A stretch of DNA of 64,000 bases from Pholis gunnellus (lineage: Eukaryota; Chordata; Actinopteri; Perciformes; Pholidae), in assembly GCA_910591455.2 (NCBI GenBank), contig OU342807.1:3830430-3894429 (forward strand). The letters run 5' to 3'. The stretch's first letter is position 1. Every line of letters starts with the position of its first letter. The notes below the pieces were generated by a model. The model made no database searches and had not been told where the DNA came from. It saw nothing but the letters and a program-made list of their open reading frames with translations. Both the position numbers and the translations under genes were made by a program. Shown here one piece after another: positions 47,230-60,479 of the stretch.

Positions 47230-47490
47230 CATTATGATTTCCATGGCTGCTCTGCCGCTAATTGGAGTGGTTTGTTTCCATAAAGTGATGATAAAAAAGA
47301 GCAGGAGCTTGTGGCGGGGAGCTACCAGCTCATCGACGCGTCATGCTCGCTGGACATTTTTCCATTTAAAGAGGCCAATTAGGCCTGCAGACCTCCCCGC
47401 TCATCACATGCCGATCAGGTCGAGGGCACAAACAAACACACCCAGGACCCCATTATCCTCTCCAAAGGCAGTCAAGCAATTTCTGCTCTT
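47230..47490. promoter_or_regulatory. Candidate conserved non-coding island
   Basis: Repeat-free: gccgctaattggagtggttt, gaggccaattaggcctgcag (palindromic around AATTAGGCCT) and accccattatcctctccaaa. It ends where a TTAA-bounded MITE-like end (agtgatactccaccca) begins at 47490. Confidence 0.38.
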
Positions 47491-47530
47491 AAAGTGATAC
47501 TCCACCCAAAACTATTGAGGGTCAAACACT
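47490..47530 (+). mobile_element. One end of a MITE-like element
   Basis: TTAA followed by agtgatactccacccaaaac is the form of a fish MITE terminus. No inverted partner was seen within the next kilobase, so only one end is called. Confidence 0.4.
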
Positions 47531-47984
47531 TGAAAGGAGGAAGAGGCTTGGGAGTTTTCACTCTGGAAAAGTATAAAGATGTACAATAGAAACTTCTCAA
47601 GTCACTCCTGCCATATAATGCGTAAAAATATGGCAAAATCCACCTCGTCTCTGTCAAGTTTAGCTTTTCCATTGGACAGAAATGTCCTCGCTCACTCATT
47701 GGCCAAGCTGACTTCTTCCAACTTATTCTTTCGTCTGAATTTCTAGTGTAATTCACTGATTGGCTCCCCGGCACATCGATCATACATAATAACGTTTACA
47801 TAAAACTTTTGCTTCTCGTCCAACTCACGCTTCATTACTTTGTGCAGCGCCGAGCTCCACGAATCCATCAATTGCAAAAGAGTACTAATTCAAAAGCATG
47901 CTGATGTCATTTAATACTGAAATCTGAATTGTCAGATTTAGTGAACTTTCTAAAAATAAGCAGTTCAGATCATGCTTGTTTGTT

Positions 47985-48370
47985 TAAGTCAGTGAACACA
48001 TATTTCTATTGTCATATGAACAAAAGGATGAGAAATGTGAATAGTTTTTGGCAATTAGACCCATTGTGACGTCATTGTGGTGGTTTTTCTAACCCTCACC
48101 AAGTACTTTTTGTTGCCTAAACCCAATCGCCACCGCTTCACAACGTTAACCACGGGTGAACATTCTGCATCTAGATACTTGGCAAAAAACTGGGCCTCTG
48201 CCCAAGTGGCAAAATATGACGAGGAGCAATAAAAACTAATGTAACTAATATTCAATTTATCTAACATGGGATTATTTTTAGGGTTTGGGTTAAACTAAGT
48301 ATGTTTGTTAGGCTACGTAACTTGTGTGCGTGGCGTTAGTTAAGTATACAGGTAACGTCACTAAACTAAG
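47985..48370. repeat. Family C-related fragment
   Basis: gttgcctaaacccaatcgcc and aacttgtgtgcgtggcgtta resemble the cctaaacctaaccaagttg region of family C; diverged. Confidence 0.4.
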
Positions 48371-48661
48371 TGTGTAAATGTAGAGAATAGAGTGAGATAA
48401 GAGGATATGATACGATATACTTTAACGTCCACAGAGGGAAATCTGTCTTGGACTCAAATGCTGCACACATTATATGACACATAGCATATTGTCTGATCAT
48501 TACTGACGGAATTACTGCAAAGGAATGTAAAAGTAAATACCAATGCAGGGAACCAAAGAGAGGCACAACGTTATGTTGAGGGAATTTCAGGCCTTAACCC
48601 CCCCACCCTCAGTGTTGTGGAATCTGCCATAAATGAAAGCACATAGCTTAGCTGGGGACCT

Positions 48662-48676
48662 GGGGGGGGGGGGGGG
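48662..48676 (+). repeat. Poly-G run
   Basis: About 15 G in a GC-rich patch (48660-48720). Confidence 0.9.
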
Positions 48677-49984
48677 CGTGCAGGCCCGGGCATCGGGGGT
48701 GTTTCGTGCCGCCCCGTCAGTTGGTGTACACGAATCAGTTTGAAGGCAGATCAAAGGGGTTTCTCTCTCAGAGCAGGAGTCCGGTCAGTCGGACGGGTTC
48801 GCCTCCTTCGCCTTCAGCTGACGATCGAAAAAGCGTCAGGCGGAGCTGAGCGTCCTGTCTGTCCGCTACGCCGCAGGGATAACTGCTGGACGTGGACGTG
48901 GGAACGGTTTCTCACTTTGACCTTTTTTCCCTCATGGTGTGTGATGGCTGCGTGGCTGGACACAACACATCTGGACACATTGTGTTGTTTGCAGGAGTAA
49001 CCCTTGAGATGCATCAACTGGGTTCTGACAAGTCTTTACATTTATTGACAACAAAAGGGGTTGAGGAAGTGCTGCTGATTGAAAATTCTTCACAATAAGT
49101 TAAATTTACACTCTTGAAACTTAATGAGCCCTACAGTAGTTACACTTAAACTTCACTTTTATTGGTTTATTTCTATTTAAAAAAGGGGTTTCTAATTCAT
49201 TAAGCATCTACATGAACCTGGTGAACCTTTATCAAAACGTGACAAGTTTGCATGCCTGAAACACATTGCCTTCATGTTTAAAATGTATATTTATATTCAT
49301 TTCAAGCCTGTTATGTAAAGTGAATACATACATTTTAAAATGGTGCTTACTTTGCATATCTTCAAATGTTATATAGAACATCCTTCTGCATTGTATAAAT
49401 ACATTTTCCAAAAGTTAAAGTTGCTCATCTGTAGTTAAGAATGTGAAGATTTGACGAATACCTCAGTAGAAACATGATTTCACTAAGCCATCAGCTAGAT
49501 TGCACAACGTTGTTTCATACAGGCAGGGCTTCGAATCCCAGCGGCAGAGTTTTATTTTCTTTACCTGGTCGACCTTGATGAACTCCTCCGGTTTTTCCAC
49601 CAACGTAGAGAACGAGGCCTCTGCTCACAGCTTCTCTTCGAGACTCAATGCTGTTGTCCTGCAAAAAATATGGTGTAGTGTCCTCAGACGTAGTTGCTGG
49701 CAGCCTCTCTTCCTTCTGTACGGGCTCAATTTTTACTTCTACAAAGATACGAAAACTGGAAAGACTAAAGTATCTAACCAACTCACTTTACATCGCCAGC
49801 TTTAATCTTACCTTAAAGTTCAGTCCGCGTGTTCCTCTGTCGAGGCGTATAAACCTATATAAATATATATGTGAATTTGCAACGTCTGTAATTTGTCAAA
49901 TAAAATTTCCATCGCAAATTACTAACTATATTTTGCTAAAACACAGAGGTCATGTGATATTATTAATCCTGTGGTTTTGAATTT

Positions 49985-50245
49985 GTTTTGGGAGGATTTA
50001 TCTGCAAGGTTTTGGTTTCCAGGTCGATAAACGTTGTTCCATTGTTGTATTTGTTTTGGACGTTCGTGTGTGTTGATCTCCCGCAGGTTTCTCCCTGTTT
50101 TCTCCCCGTTAAAGGGTTCTTTGGGGGGAAGTTCCTGTTCCGATGTGAGGGTCCTGGGACTGAGGATGTCACATGTGTACAGATTTTGAAGCCCTCTGTG
50201 GAAAATTTGTGATTTTGGGCTATACAAAAATAAATTGAAATAGTG
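49985..50245 (+). mobile_element. 3' tail of a common fish retroposon-like repeat
   Basis: ttttctccccgttaaagggt, ccgatgtgagggtcctggga, gaagccctctgtggaaaat and gggctatacaaaaataaatt. I know this order from a very frequent teleost repeat that ends in an AATAAA-bearing tail. Class not resolved. Confidence 0.6.
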
Positions 50246-50259
50246 CATTTGCCCTTGTC

Positions 50260-50525
50260 GGCCACCGTAGTTAACACTTGGACTTTTGACTTGCTTTGAG
50301 TTACGTAAGATTTTGTCTGGATGACTTCGTACCCGGACTTGTTTGGAATGACTTACGACTTGAACTTCTTTCAAATTACATAAAACTTTCGTTAAACTTG
50401 ACTTTGGGTCTTTCAAATGACTCAGACTTTAGACTTAAATTGAAACCTGTTGTTATAGATTAAAGACGTGACTCGGATTTATTTAAAATTATACTCGACT
50501 TGAACTTGTGTTTTGAGACTCTGGG
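50260..50525. repeat. Degenerate ACTTG-rich tandem sequence
   Basis: Many dispersed ACTTG and GACTT words (cttggacttttgacttgctt, gacttgaacttctttcaa, actcgacttgaacttg), consistent with a decayed short tandem array. Confidence 0.5.
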
Positions 50526-50779
50526 AACTGCCCAAAATCAAAAAAAACACATCTCTCTTTCTCTTTGATATAAAACATCACGTCACTATTCAGTCAAACA
50601 TGAACATGCTGTGTCTGGGATTCTGGGTACTGTAGTTCACATTTTTTGCTGCCCCTCGCTGCCATTTGGGGCAGCAAGGATGCAAAACTGCCTCCCTCCC
50701 TTCCTTCCTCCTGCCTCCCTCCCTCCCTCCTGCAGTCTCGCACCACTCCAGTCCCGCCGTATCATCCTCTCACACACAC

Positions 50780-51130
50780 GCCGCATCATAATTAGGCCAT
50801 GTACCGAGTTCCCCGATAACGCGTACAGTTTATTTTCTGTCTTAATTCCTTATCAGATGCATCGATCGCGCAGTGCGTTGACTGATCTGGGGCGGCTGTC
50901 TGGAGAGCAGCGATAAGCCGCGTTATGTGTGTGTCTCTCTGCAGCTCGCCCTGTGTGTTCAGCCTCTGTAGGGTGGAGGGAGGCTTGTGTGTGTGTGTGT
51001 GTGTGTGTGTGTTTGTGTAGCAGCTCAGGATTAGCACCTTATTAGCGCCGCAACCTCGGCCTTTTTTAACAAGGCTGACACCTCAATGCCTGATTGCTAA
51101 AAAACCAACAAATACTCCAAGAGCTTGTTT
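50780..51130. promoter_or_regulatory. Candidate conserved non-coding island with TG microsatellite
   Basis: catcataattaggccatgta, ttaattccttatcagatgca, gctcaggattagcaccttat and cctcaatgcctgattgct. A TG run at 50985-51012 divides it. GGATTA is present. Confidence 0.37.
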
Positions 51131-51999
51131 GAGCCGTCTGAAAAAGGTGAAACGCTAGCTTCTAACATTTAAACAGGATGGACGGGTTCTTTGTTTTATT
51201 TTTTGCTAGTATCGCTCATTTCATCATCTTATTTCGAGATGTATAAACATTCTTCTACAAAAAACCTTTTTTCATTTAACTTCAAGGTCCATTTATTGTT
51301 TTTGTAGCTCATCACATATTCTTCATCAGTGGAAGTTTGCTTTTTTTTGTTTCAGAATTGTTGGTGTTCAAATTACCATTTTCACAAAATCTTGATTAGC
51401 ATAATGCTAGCATAAAGCTAACGTTATGCTAGCAAGATTCAAAGTTAATAACATTGCGTATGGTTGACAAATAGTAAATATAATTTGACAGTATGTTCAA
51501 CAACAAGACGAGCTAGCTATCCAGCCACGCCATTGTCCCCAAATCAATATTATATTGTCACAGGAGGCCATGTGTACTCTCAGCCTGAAGTAGCGAGTTG
51601 AACATTACATTAATAACTTTTTGGTTACTGTTAGGGGACGATAATGGTTAAAAGATACCAATGTTGACTGTCGGGAGCTAAAATCAATCTTATAAATATA
51701 TTTTGATGCTTTGCTGACCCAACCATCCACCACTTCCTCTGTTTCTCCTTTTTTTTGGCATTTGCTGAAACTATGAAAGATTAGGACAGTCTCTAAATCT
51801 GATGCTGAACTATAAATGAAAACCTTAACTGTATGCAGTTGTATGCACTGTTGTAATCTCAAGTGTGAATCAAATACACACACACACTTGCACAGACACA
51901 GAAATGCACATTCAGTCCTATCTGATCTCAGAAGCTAAATCCTCTGTCATTCATCCCTGTGAGACTGAAGCTTTGTTTACTCGGAGCTTTCTCTCTCTC

Positions 52000-52335
52000 T
52001 GAGTCTTCATGTGTTGTAACCTGCCTTTTCTCCGGCCTGAGAATACCTCCATCCCTGAGGGGGGGTAGGGGGGGCGGGGTGGCCTCTGGGCTAACGGCTG
52101 TGAATGGACTCCCATTAGGACACTGTTATTGGGACTCCCTCATTAGCATATCTGCTCATTGTCTCCTCAAACAATGGCGACAAACAAAACATTAACATGG
52201 AAATGGGTGAAATGTACCTAATTAGTGTTCTCTGCTGGTATTGTTAAGCAGAATAAAGATGGGGTTAAATTGCTTTCGAATGAGCTCTGAAGCCCCACAG
52301 CAGCAACTCTGCAGTGGATTCTGGGAAATCAGTGT
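52000..52335. promoter_or_regulatory. Candidate conserved non-coding island
   Basis: gactcccattaggacactgt, ccctcattagcatatctgct, aatgtacctaattagtgttc and ggggttaaattgctttcg: several TAAT cores in 250 bp, no repeats. Confidence 0.38.
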
Positions 52336-52924
52336 CCATGTTGACATCTCAATCGACAAATGTTAGAAGTGTGGTGTCTCAGAAACCACCACAACTGGAA
52401 GTCGAGGAACGTAAAGGTCAGCGGCACAGTGTCTCGACGTAAGGGTCAACGTTAATCAAACTCTGGTGCGGTTTGTTCGGACAGTTTTAAACGCAGCAAT
52501 CGTGCTTTGGTGGCGACCAAAAAAAATCTGAGACCGCTTGCGTGAGGTGGTCCGTTTCCAAGCAAACCCCATGTGCAGTTCGTTTGCGCTGAGAACTATG
52601 ACCAAACCAAAACTCGGTGAAGGACTGACTTGGACTTCTGCAGAAGTCAGATGTTTGCTTTACATCTGGGCCGAAGAGAACATAACATAAAAAATAGTCC
52701 TTTCTCCCTGAAAGAAAAATAAATTAAATGAATTCATGGTTAGATATCAATAAAATAATCATTGAACTCTCAATACTCAATGTTTACGGAGCATAATGCC
52801 GACTAACTAACGTTTGTTGTTGTATTGAATGTTACTTTATTACTATACAGAGAGGCGCAATGACTGATGGACAATCTCACTTGTCAAAAGTGAAGAGCTG
52901 TTCCCCGCTGTTCAGTTGTTCCCA

Positions 52925-53310
52925 ACCAGGCGCCGATGAAGCTAACGCTGAAGTGTCTCAAACCTGCATTCTCTCTACTGACCAGCAGGGGGCGACTCCT
53001 CTGGTTGTATAGAAGTCTATGAGAAAATGACTCTACTTCTCTCTTGATTTATTCCCTCAGTAAACATTGTAAACATGAGTTTATGGTCTCAATCTCTAGT
53101 TTCAAGTCTTCTTCAATACAGCATGATGTTCATTTAGTAAATGATGGTCCATTTAGAGTCAAACAGACCATAAAGCAGAATATGCTTTAGGGGTGGGGCT
53201 ACCTTGTGATTGACAGGTCGCTACCAGAGCAGTAAACGTCATCTCTATGTCCCTCCTCCACAGTCCAAATATGGTCACTTCTGTTCCATATATGGCGACA
53301 GTCAGTCACA
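52925..53310 (-). repeat. Family A dispersed repeat, copy 4
   Basis: Reverse-orientation copy, near-identical to 26650-27000 (cagcagggggcgactcctct, cagcatgatgttcatttagt, tatgctttaggggtggggct). Confidence 0.87.
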
Positions 53311-53599
53311 GTTCTCAGTTCCCTTTGAGAGACCTGAGGACAGTCACAAATAAAACCAAATAGTGATATAAGAGATCAAGGTCTAGATTGTCAATACAAT
53401 GCTCGAAAATATGTTAATTATGTTTGTAAAGGAAACACTATGTGACCAAATCACAGTCCTTTGTCGGAGGATGCCATATTTATTGAAATTGATTTCACAT
53501 TTCCCAAATGTTTACGTCTTTATGGAGTAAAGTCTCAGATTCTACCTTTTGCTCTGCAACAGTTTTAGTTTTTTTTCAGCCGTTGACGATGAACGTTAG

Positions 53600-53840
53600 G
53601 AAGTAAGCTGATCGTGGATCAGCGCCTCCGGGGGCCGGCTGCTGAGCTGCACTGAAGAGCAGGATTAGGCCTGTTCATAGGCTTTACTGGGCTTTAATCT
53701 TTAATCCAAAACCATAATATAGACCGCACCTTCAGTGGCTGTCGCTCATTGCAACATAAGATAAAACCATCGCACAAACACTTCAGTGTCAGAGGCCACT
53801 CAAACAAAAGCTGTATGTTTTAAGTCCCCAGAGGCCGGCG
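53600..53840. promoter_or_regulatory. Candidate conserved non-coding island
   Basis: gtaagctgatcgtggatcag, gagcaggattaggcctgttc and tttactgggctttaatcttt. One GGATTA, no repeat landmarks. Confidence 0.3.
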
Positions 53841-54689
53841 GTGCTTTAACTGTGTGAGTATGAAGTGACCAAACCGATATGAAGCCTGCAGGGATCATAA
53901 GTCCTTCATATATGAACACATGAGGGAACTGGTCTCTTCAGAACGGAGACTCTCAAACTATTTTTAATTAAATCTGCGCGAGCACAGAAATGTCGTTCTG
54001 CTCCGTGAGATGATAATGTGACGACTGCTCAGGCTCCCTCCAACAACGATCATTAAATATGTATAAAATGAGATGTAAAATAGTGCAGAAGTTACAATAT
54101 AGGCATCAAATATATACAATAAAATAAAATAAATGAGTGTAAACAGGAATGTAGTAAATGTGTGTATATCAGGCTGGTCTCATCCAGCATTTGAAGTAAT
54201 ACCTACAAAAAATATTCATAGATATCCCTCAAAATCTTTTCTTCATCTTTCGTCCAGGAGACCGCTGTTCATTCCAGCTGTGAGAGGAGAAGTCAACGTT
54301 GCTTCCAGAAGTTAATTATTAACATACAGCCTGTAAATGAGCCGAACTGCCTCCGAGAAATAAAGTCACCGACTCAAGTGGAATCCTTTCTTCAATCTCT
54401 TGCTGTTGTTTTGTTTACTTCACTTTTACAACAGTCACAATCAAGAGTGGAAGAAGCTGTGAGGAGCTGGAAAACACAAGAGAGATAATGGAGACTGATG
54501 GGAAGTTAACGATGAGCGTCCACCACGTTAAAGTCACTGTCTCACAATGGAGAGAGGTTACCGAGGTGACAGGCCGGTTGTTTCCTTGTCTTTGGTTTAT
54601 TGTGAGGAGTCAACTCACCGCTCATTAGCAGCCCGACAGCATGAATGATGAACTGTGTCAGCTGGAAAAAGAACAAAGAACCTGTTTTT

Positions 54690-55030
54690 AGGTTTGTTAT
54701 GAAGCATCTTCCAGCTGATCCAAGAGTCTTTTTAAAGAGTTTATTAATCTGAAGAAGTAGGAGGATTTTATCATCACATAAAGGAACATTTCGTCCTTCA
54801 GTTTATCACAAACATTCAACATCAACACATCTGGAGATACGAGGTTTAAACTGGACAGGAAGGAGATGAAAAACTGGAAATTAACTAAAGCTGTCAGTCA
54901 AATGTGATGAGATGTAGTGGAGTAGAAGTATAAAGTGGCAAAACAATAGGAATACTCGACTAAAGTAAAAGTACCCTCAAACTTCTAGTTATTAAAGTAC
55001 TTCAGTAAATGTAGCTATTATTCATAAATT
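54690..55030 (-). repeat. Interspersed repeat family B, reverse copy
   Basis: gaagcatcttccagctgatc, tttattaatctgaagaagta and cacaaacattcaacatcaac are the reverse complement of 6140-6290; ends with acttcagtaaatgtagc. Confidence 0.8.
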
Positions 55031-55980
55031 GTCTTCACTCTTTAGATACAGATATCTACAGATATGAAAAATGAAAGTCCTGATAATTGAGATAATTCCC
55101 TAAAACCTCCATTGTGAACATTGACATATTGACTGCTTCTTCTTTTACTGTTTCCCAACTTAAAAACATGTTTCTTTGTGTTTTCAGTTCTTTTAAGATC
55201 ATTTATTGTCGGATTGTATGAATATCAAACTTTTCTAGGTTGTGCAGTTTGTTTTGCTTGATTGTTGAAGCCTATCAGCTGAATCAGTGACAGGTGTTCA
55301 TCATTAAGTCCTCCCCGTTATCTGACACAAGGAAGGTAAAACGGTTCTGCATTGTTTCATTATATTAAAATGTAGTTTACTTTGTGTGTGACGGGCCAAC
55401 GTTAAATTCTGATGTCAGCCATAACTAAGTTTTGTTTGATAGTGTGTGGCCTTCGGCTGCTCTCTTAGTGCCAATCGTTCCCCCCGTGCTCACCTGAGCA
55501 GGTGGTTTGTTCCAGTCAGGTGAAGCTGAGGAGGTTTTCTGATTAAGAACTCCATCGTTTCTGCACGCTGTCCTGCGGACAGATTGACTTCATTTAACAT
55601 CTCTGCCGTCCAGGTGCCGAACAACATGCGCTGCTCTTCATGTCGACATTACCTGCAAAAATATCAAGTCTATTTTGTTAAAGAACATCTTACAAAAAAA
55701 TGTAATCCTCTTAAAAGCCAAGAGATGCGGCAATACTTCGGCCTTCGATACAAAACCTGAAGAGGCCACAACAAAACAATTCTGCACAGACATTCTAGCT
55801 GAATTTATCACATAAATAATTCCTAATTGTGGAAATGTATTCAGCAAAATGGTCTGTGATGAGATGTGTGTGATATGAAGATACATACCATACAAGGAGA
55901 ATAGTGAAATATTATTTGCTGGCATAACTAGAAACCCCAAAGTTTAACAGTTGTTGTAGGAATATTACACAACATACAGT
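55030..55980. other. Intergenic, nothing recognised
   Basis: AT-rich to mixed sequence with no supported gene or placed repeat. Confidence 0.5.
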
Positions 55981-55984
55981 TAAA

Positions 55985-56220
55985 AAATGAAGCCAGCACG
56001 GAAGTGACAAAAACTACAGCAAGTCAATCCCCAAAGACTTCAATGTTAAAATCCCCAACTTTACAGCAGAAATAAACATGTTTAAAGTTAGTTATGATTG
56101 AGAGCGTGGTCTGTTTGAGTGACAGGTGGACGTAGCCGTCTCCACTGCTGTGTCACCTCTTTAACATGTTTAGAGTCAGGCTGTGTTGTCACTGCCAAAG
56201 ATGGCGACGTCCGGACTACG
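55985..56220 (+). repeat. Family D interspersed repeat fragment
   Basis: caatgttaaaatccccaact, ttacagcagaaataaacatg and tttgagtgacaggtggacgt match 33745-33940. Confidence 0.65.
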
Positions 56221-56689
56221 TCCGTATCTTACAAACACTGTGCTAACAAAACAGTCTGACAGCAGTTGGTGAAAAAGTCACAAAATGCAATCTACTGGTT
56301 TTGAGAAGTGCTTATTCTTTGTGAAGTTACGCCACAAAACAAAACTCAGGGTTTGGGAAAAATATCATGTTTGTGCTCACGATAACTACGTACAGTCAGT
56401 ATGTTCAGTTTTAGGACAAAATCACAACAACACTTTGGGACTCATGTCTTTCTGACTTCTAAAGATTCACTCTCTCCTGTAAGTGGCGATCGTCCACAAA
56501 GTCTCGATTCAATGAGCTCAATAAAGGTTAGAGGCGTGAGATTTGGGGATTGGTAGATTAAGCGGCGTCTCAGCCAATCACAGTCAGTTTCCACACCGTT
56601 TTTTCTGAGCGACGCTTCAGAAACGAAACACACGCTCGCAGTTTAGCAGAGTGACATCCTTTCAGTTCCTCCATCACCCTTTTTTTTCT

Positions 56690-57000
56690 GTTTGTCTCTC
56701 CACCTCCCTGCTCCCGCAGTCGGAGCTCCTCGGGGAGAAGGCCGGGGGAGTTTCCCAGCCTGCCTCTGTGCTGCCGGCCCCGGGGTTAATAGGTGTTCAA
56801 CCCTCCTATTATCCAGGAGCGTTTGTGAATTACCAGCCGAGTGATGTTTACCACTGATATCATATATATGCTAATGCGGAGGCTTAATTGGAGGGGAGGG
56901 GCCGGCGGGTGGGAGGGCGCGGGGTTGCGATCATGTGTAAAATTGATTTGTGAGGGTTGATATTTGATGGGCAGCAGTGTGTGTGTGTGTGTGTGTGTTC
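56690..57000. promoter_or_regulatory. Candidate conserved non-coding island ending in a TG run
   Basis: ccggggttaataggtgttca, ctcctattatccaggagcgt, atatgctaatgcggaggctt and aattggaggggaggg. A TG run (56976-56998) and a G run (57001-57010) close it. Confidence 0.37.
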
Positions 57001-57059
57001 GGGGGGGGGGCTGCTGCCACAAACTTCTTGTCCTGCTGAATGTTCAGCATCACTGTGGA

Positions 57060-57320
57060 ATTAAAGCACTTCTTATGTGCATGAAACCGGAGAAAAAAGG
57101 AGGATTTTCATGAAAGTTTGAAGGGTTAATTGTCTCCCACTTTGCATAATTCTAGTATTTAAAGGTTATTGTTTCTGCAGTTTCTCACTGGTATTAATTA
57201 GTTATGGGTGGTAGTTAAATTTGCCAATTGATGTTGAGAGAATTCCCCAAACTCATTTTGTTAATTACTGTGAAACCCCCAGTGACAGTCACCGGAGAGA
57301 CGCGGCACACCAGTCGAATG
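57060..57320. promoter_or_regulatory. Candidate conserved non-coding island
   Basis: cccactttgcataattctag (octamer-like), tggtattaattagttatggg and ttgttaattactgtgaaacc. Confidence 0.3.
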
Positions 57321-57929
57321 TTTGCAGAAAAATAAAAGCTACGAGTTACAAAAAGGTGAAAAAGCTCAAAGAGGTCAAGATACATCAGTAATTTAACATA
57401 TAAACTTTGATTTTACATACTGAGGCAGCATGTTAATATGATTTAGACACTGAAAAAGATGATCAGGTTTAAGTGCAGTAATTCAAAGCAAGGAGACCGA
57501 AAAATGCATCCAGAAAAATATAAAAGAAAGACAATGCAGCATAAACCTCAATAAAATAGATTCTGTGGGAAAATACAATTCACAGTGCAGGGAAATATAT
57601 GAATTAATAGATGTTAATGTGATGAAGTTAGTGGCAAACAGAAGCGTGTGAAGCCTCAATTTAAAAGTTTGTTTTAGACGCGTGGAGCATGTTGACCCTG
57701 AACCAGCTCTTTATCAACCACGTTTTAAAAGCAGCTCATAAAGAGCTCCGCCTGTTCACTGGATGGAGCGTTGAGACGGATAGAAACGTTCAACTGACCC
57801 CAGTTTCTGGTGGAGTTACTAAAAGAACATTTCAAAGAAATAAAAGTAGGTATATGCACATATACAAATTGGAAACCAGGCCTGATATAAAAAGAAAAAC
57901 AAATACAAGTAACAGACAAAAGCAAAAGT

Positions 57930-58060
57930 TAGCTTTGGGCAACAAAACTTCTTAGTTAGGTTCAGCAAAAGCATGATGGTCCGGCTTAAAATAACTGCGT
58001 TATACGTTTAGGCGACAAAACATACTTTGGTGGACGTTGTGTTTTCTGATTTAAAAAGAA
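57930..58060. repeat. Family C fragment
   Basis: gggcaacaaaacttcttagt, aggttcagcaaaagcatgat and gcgacaaaacatactttggt. Confidence 0.5.
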
Positions 58061-58559
58061 AAACAAATACAAGTAAGTATATTTTATTTGACAGGAAGTA
58101 AAGATGATTTTCAGCCTGTGAAGCAGCAAATACAGGTACTTTCTCACTATCTTGTGAAAACCGTGAATGAATTTCCATGAAGTCAACTTATCATGAGTCA
58201 AGAAAGACGACCCGTATGCGATGCATTTAGGTTTTAAACGGTTTATTGGGGTTCAGGATGTGGTGGAATTTCCTCCAAACTGAAGTTTATCTGAAAGATT
58301 AAAAATCAGCAAATTTGGAGATACGACAGTCGAAGAGTTGGTGCACCTGCTTTAAGAGAAAACCTCACATGCTAAATTAAAGGACATTCTCTCACAGCAT
58401 GTAGTTTTATTTCCTACGATTTTATAAAATCTGGAAGAAAATCTTTCCTCTCGGACAAAATCTTTTCCTCTTCCGGCTCCGAACAACCAAAAGTTTTCCA
58501 CATTTCCAGAGACTCAAACTGCGAGTCTTAATGTGTAAATCAAGCATACTGAGACAAAT

Positions 58560-58900
58560 ATGTTTTACTTTGATAAGTTGGATCGCTCTCGCGCTGCCAG
58601 CCGCCGCCGCTCGCTCACTGTGGCTCCAGCCGAAAAAAGGTTTTAAGCCGGCGTACGTGAGCCGCATGGCTAAACGTCTGCTGGCTTTGAAACAAACAGC
58701 CCGCAAACGCTTTAAGTATATTATCAGCCAAGTTCTTTTAGGAACGTATTGCTAAAGGAGCTTACCATTTAATTAATGTAACTTCAGCGAGATTACACCC
58801 GGCCCTGCCTTGTAAGCAGAGGCAGAGTCTTATTGACCTCCTATGCAAGAGCTTAAAGACACAAGAATGGCGTTTTTACTCAACTTTGATGGGATAACTA
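58560..58900. promoter_or_regulatory. Candidate conserved non-coding island
   Basis: CpG-bearing block tcgctctcgcgctgccagcc, gctttaagtatattatcagc, accatttaattaatgtaact and gtcttattgacctcctatgc. An open frame of 74 codons crosses it but carries no family signature. Confidence 0.38.
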
Positions 58901-59850
58901 GTATAATCTTTCACAGCAAAGGGAGGAATAAAGTGTCTTAAACATAATACCCTTCCAAACTCTGAGTGGGCCTGTGTGTCGCTCAAGTGCCACGCTGACA
59001 CAGCAACTTTGTCGTTGTATCAACCTTGACTTTTTAAAATCTTCTTTTTGTTTTGTTTTTTCATCAGGACTGACTTTAAGATTCTTCAGGCCTGTTTAGC
59101 TGCGAAATGAAGCCGACAAAGCAGCTTTCAGCAAACACACAAACAGACAGACAAATCTGGAGCTAATCGTAGTGTTTAGTGAATTTGTACCCTAAAAATC
59201 GCATCTGTTCTGAGGATGTCAAGTGACTTTGATCCTCATGTTTAGCATTTATAGGCAGTATATTAACATGTAATAGATGGTTAATAGCACACTATAATGT
59301 AGCTGTAGGCAGATATAAGAGTTTATTAATTAATCTATAACCCGTGAGGCTGCTGTATAAACAGATATTATATGAAAACACAGTTGTAATATTATCAAAT
59401 CTGTCACATAGGAGAGGTTATAATTCTCATCAAATACTATATATTAATAATAATACAATATTTTTATGTAGCAGCTTTCATTAAAACACATTTAAAACAG
59501 AGATAATAAAATAAAAGCAGTAAACGCATAAAACAGAGAATAAAACAAACTAAAATGTTTTAAAACACAAATAAAATCACATTACTATGTAATAAACTAT
59601 TTTTTATATTACTTTACTTCTCGTTAGTTCTAAATAATAAGGGTTAAAGTAAAGATGGTGTAAAGAAATATTGTTTCTGTTTGATTTCTAGATGAAATTG
59701 CCAGAAAGCAGAATACATTTGAATACATTTATTTTTAATTCACATCCATAAACACACAATAAAAATTACCAAATAAAAATATCAAAAACTTAAAAGTTCA
59801 GCTTTTATTCCCTAAAATTGAGGTTTTTGTTAATAAAAAAATGACCTAAG
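58900..59850. other. AT-rich intergenic sequence
   Basis: Very AT-rich, with a decayed segment at about 59460-59560 (agcagctttcattaaaacac, taaaacagagaataaaac) similar to part of the 6544-7115 MITE interior. No gene. Confidence 0.5.
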
Positions 59851-60479
59851 TGGTATGTATGTTGATTCCTTTTCCCCCTCTTTTTACGTCGTCCTCCCCC
59901 TCATATACCGTCCCAGATGTTACCCCCCCCCCCCCTCCTCAACCCTCTTTGGTCTCCCCCTTTTTCTTTTTTTTGAGTTTTCGGTGTCGCCCTTTCAAAC
60001 ATTCTTTAACAGTGAGATAAAGGGGACGGGGGGATTGGGGAGATTAGGCTACGGGATCCTCCAGGCATTGTCTGAGAATCTGCAGATAAAAAAAGCATTG
60101 CTTTGGTTTTGATTTGGTGGGATGGGGGAGGGAAGGAGGGAGGGGTGGAGTTAGCAGATTCGGGGGGCAGGTGGTGTTATTGGTTGGTCGGCGGCTGTTT
60201 TTGGGGCTTCAGAATAAAATGATCTGGATATTTGGATGTGATGGACAGAGCAGCAGCTCTCTGCTTCCTGTTTGTTGTTGTTTTTGTTTTTTTTCTGTGG
60301 AGGATTTCCTGATTCCCCTCATGCATCATGATCATTAAACGTGGTGCTTTAAAGAGCAACAACTTTGCTTTTTTTATCAATGGAATTTACTACTTTCATT
60401 CTTATTATCTTCTGACTACTTAATTACATGTTGCTCATTTCGTTACCTTTAGATATTGAATTTACAGCAGTGGGGGAAA

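Noticed and set aside
49500..49805. Frames on both strands and a tRNA B-box-like word (gcttcgaatcccagc)
   Set aside because: No A box at the proper distance and no cloverleaf; the frames have no family signal.
58531..58755. 74-residue frame in a CpG-bearing island
   Set aside because: Arg/Ala-rich but no start context, splice sites or known motif; treated as a non-coding island.
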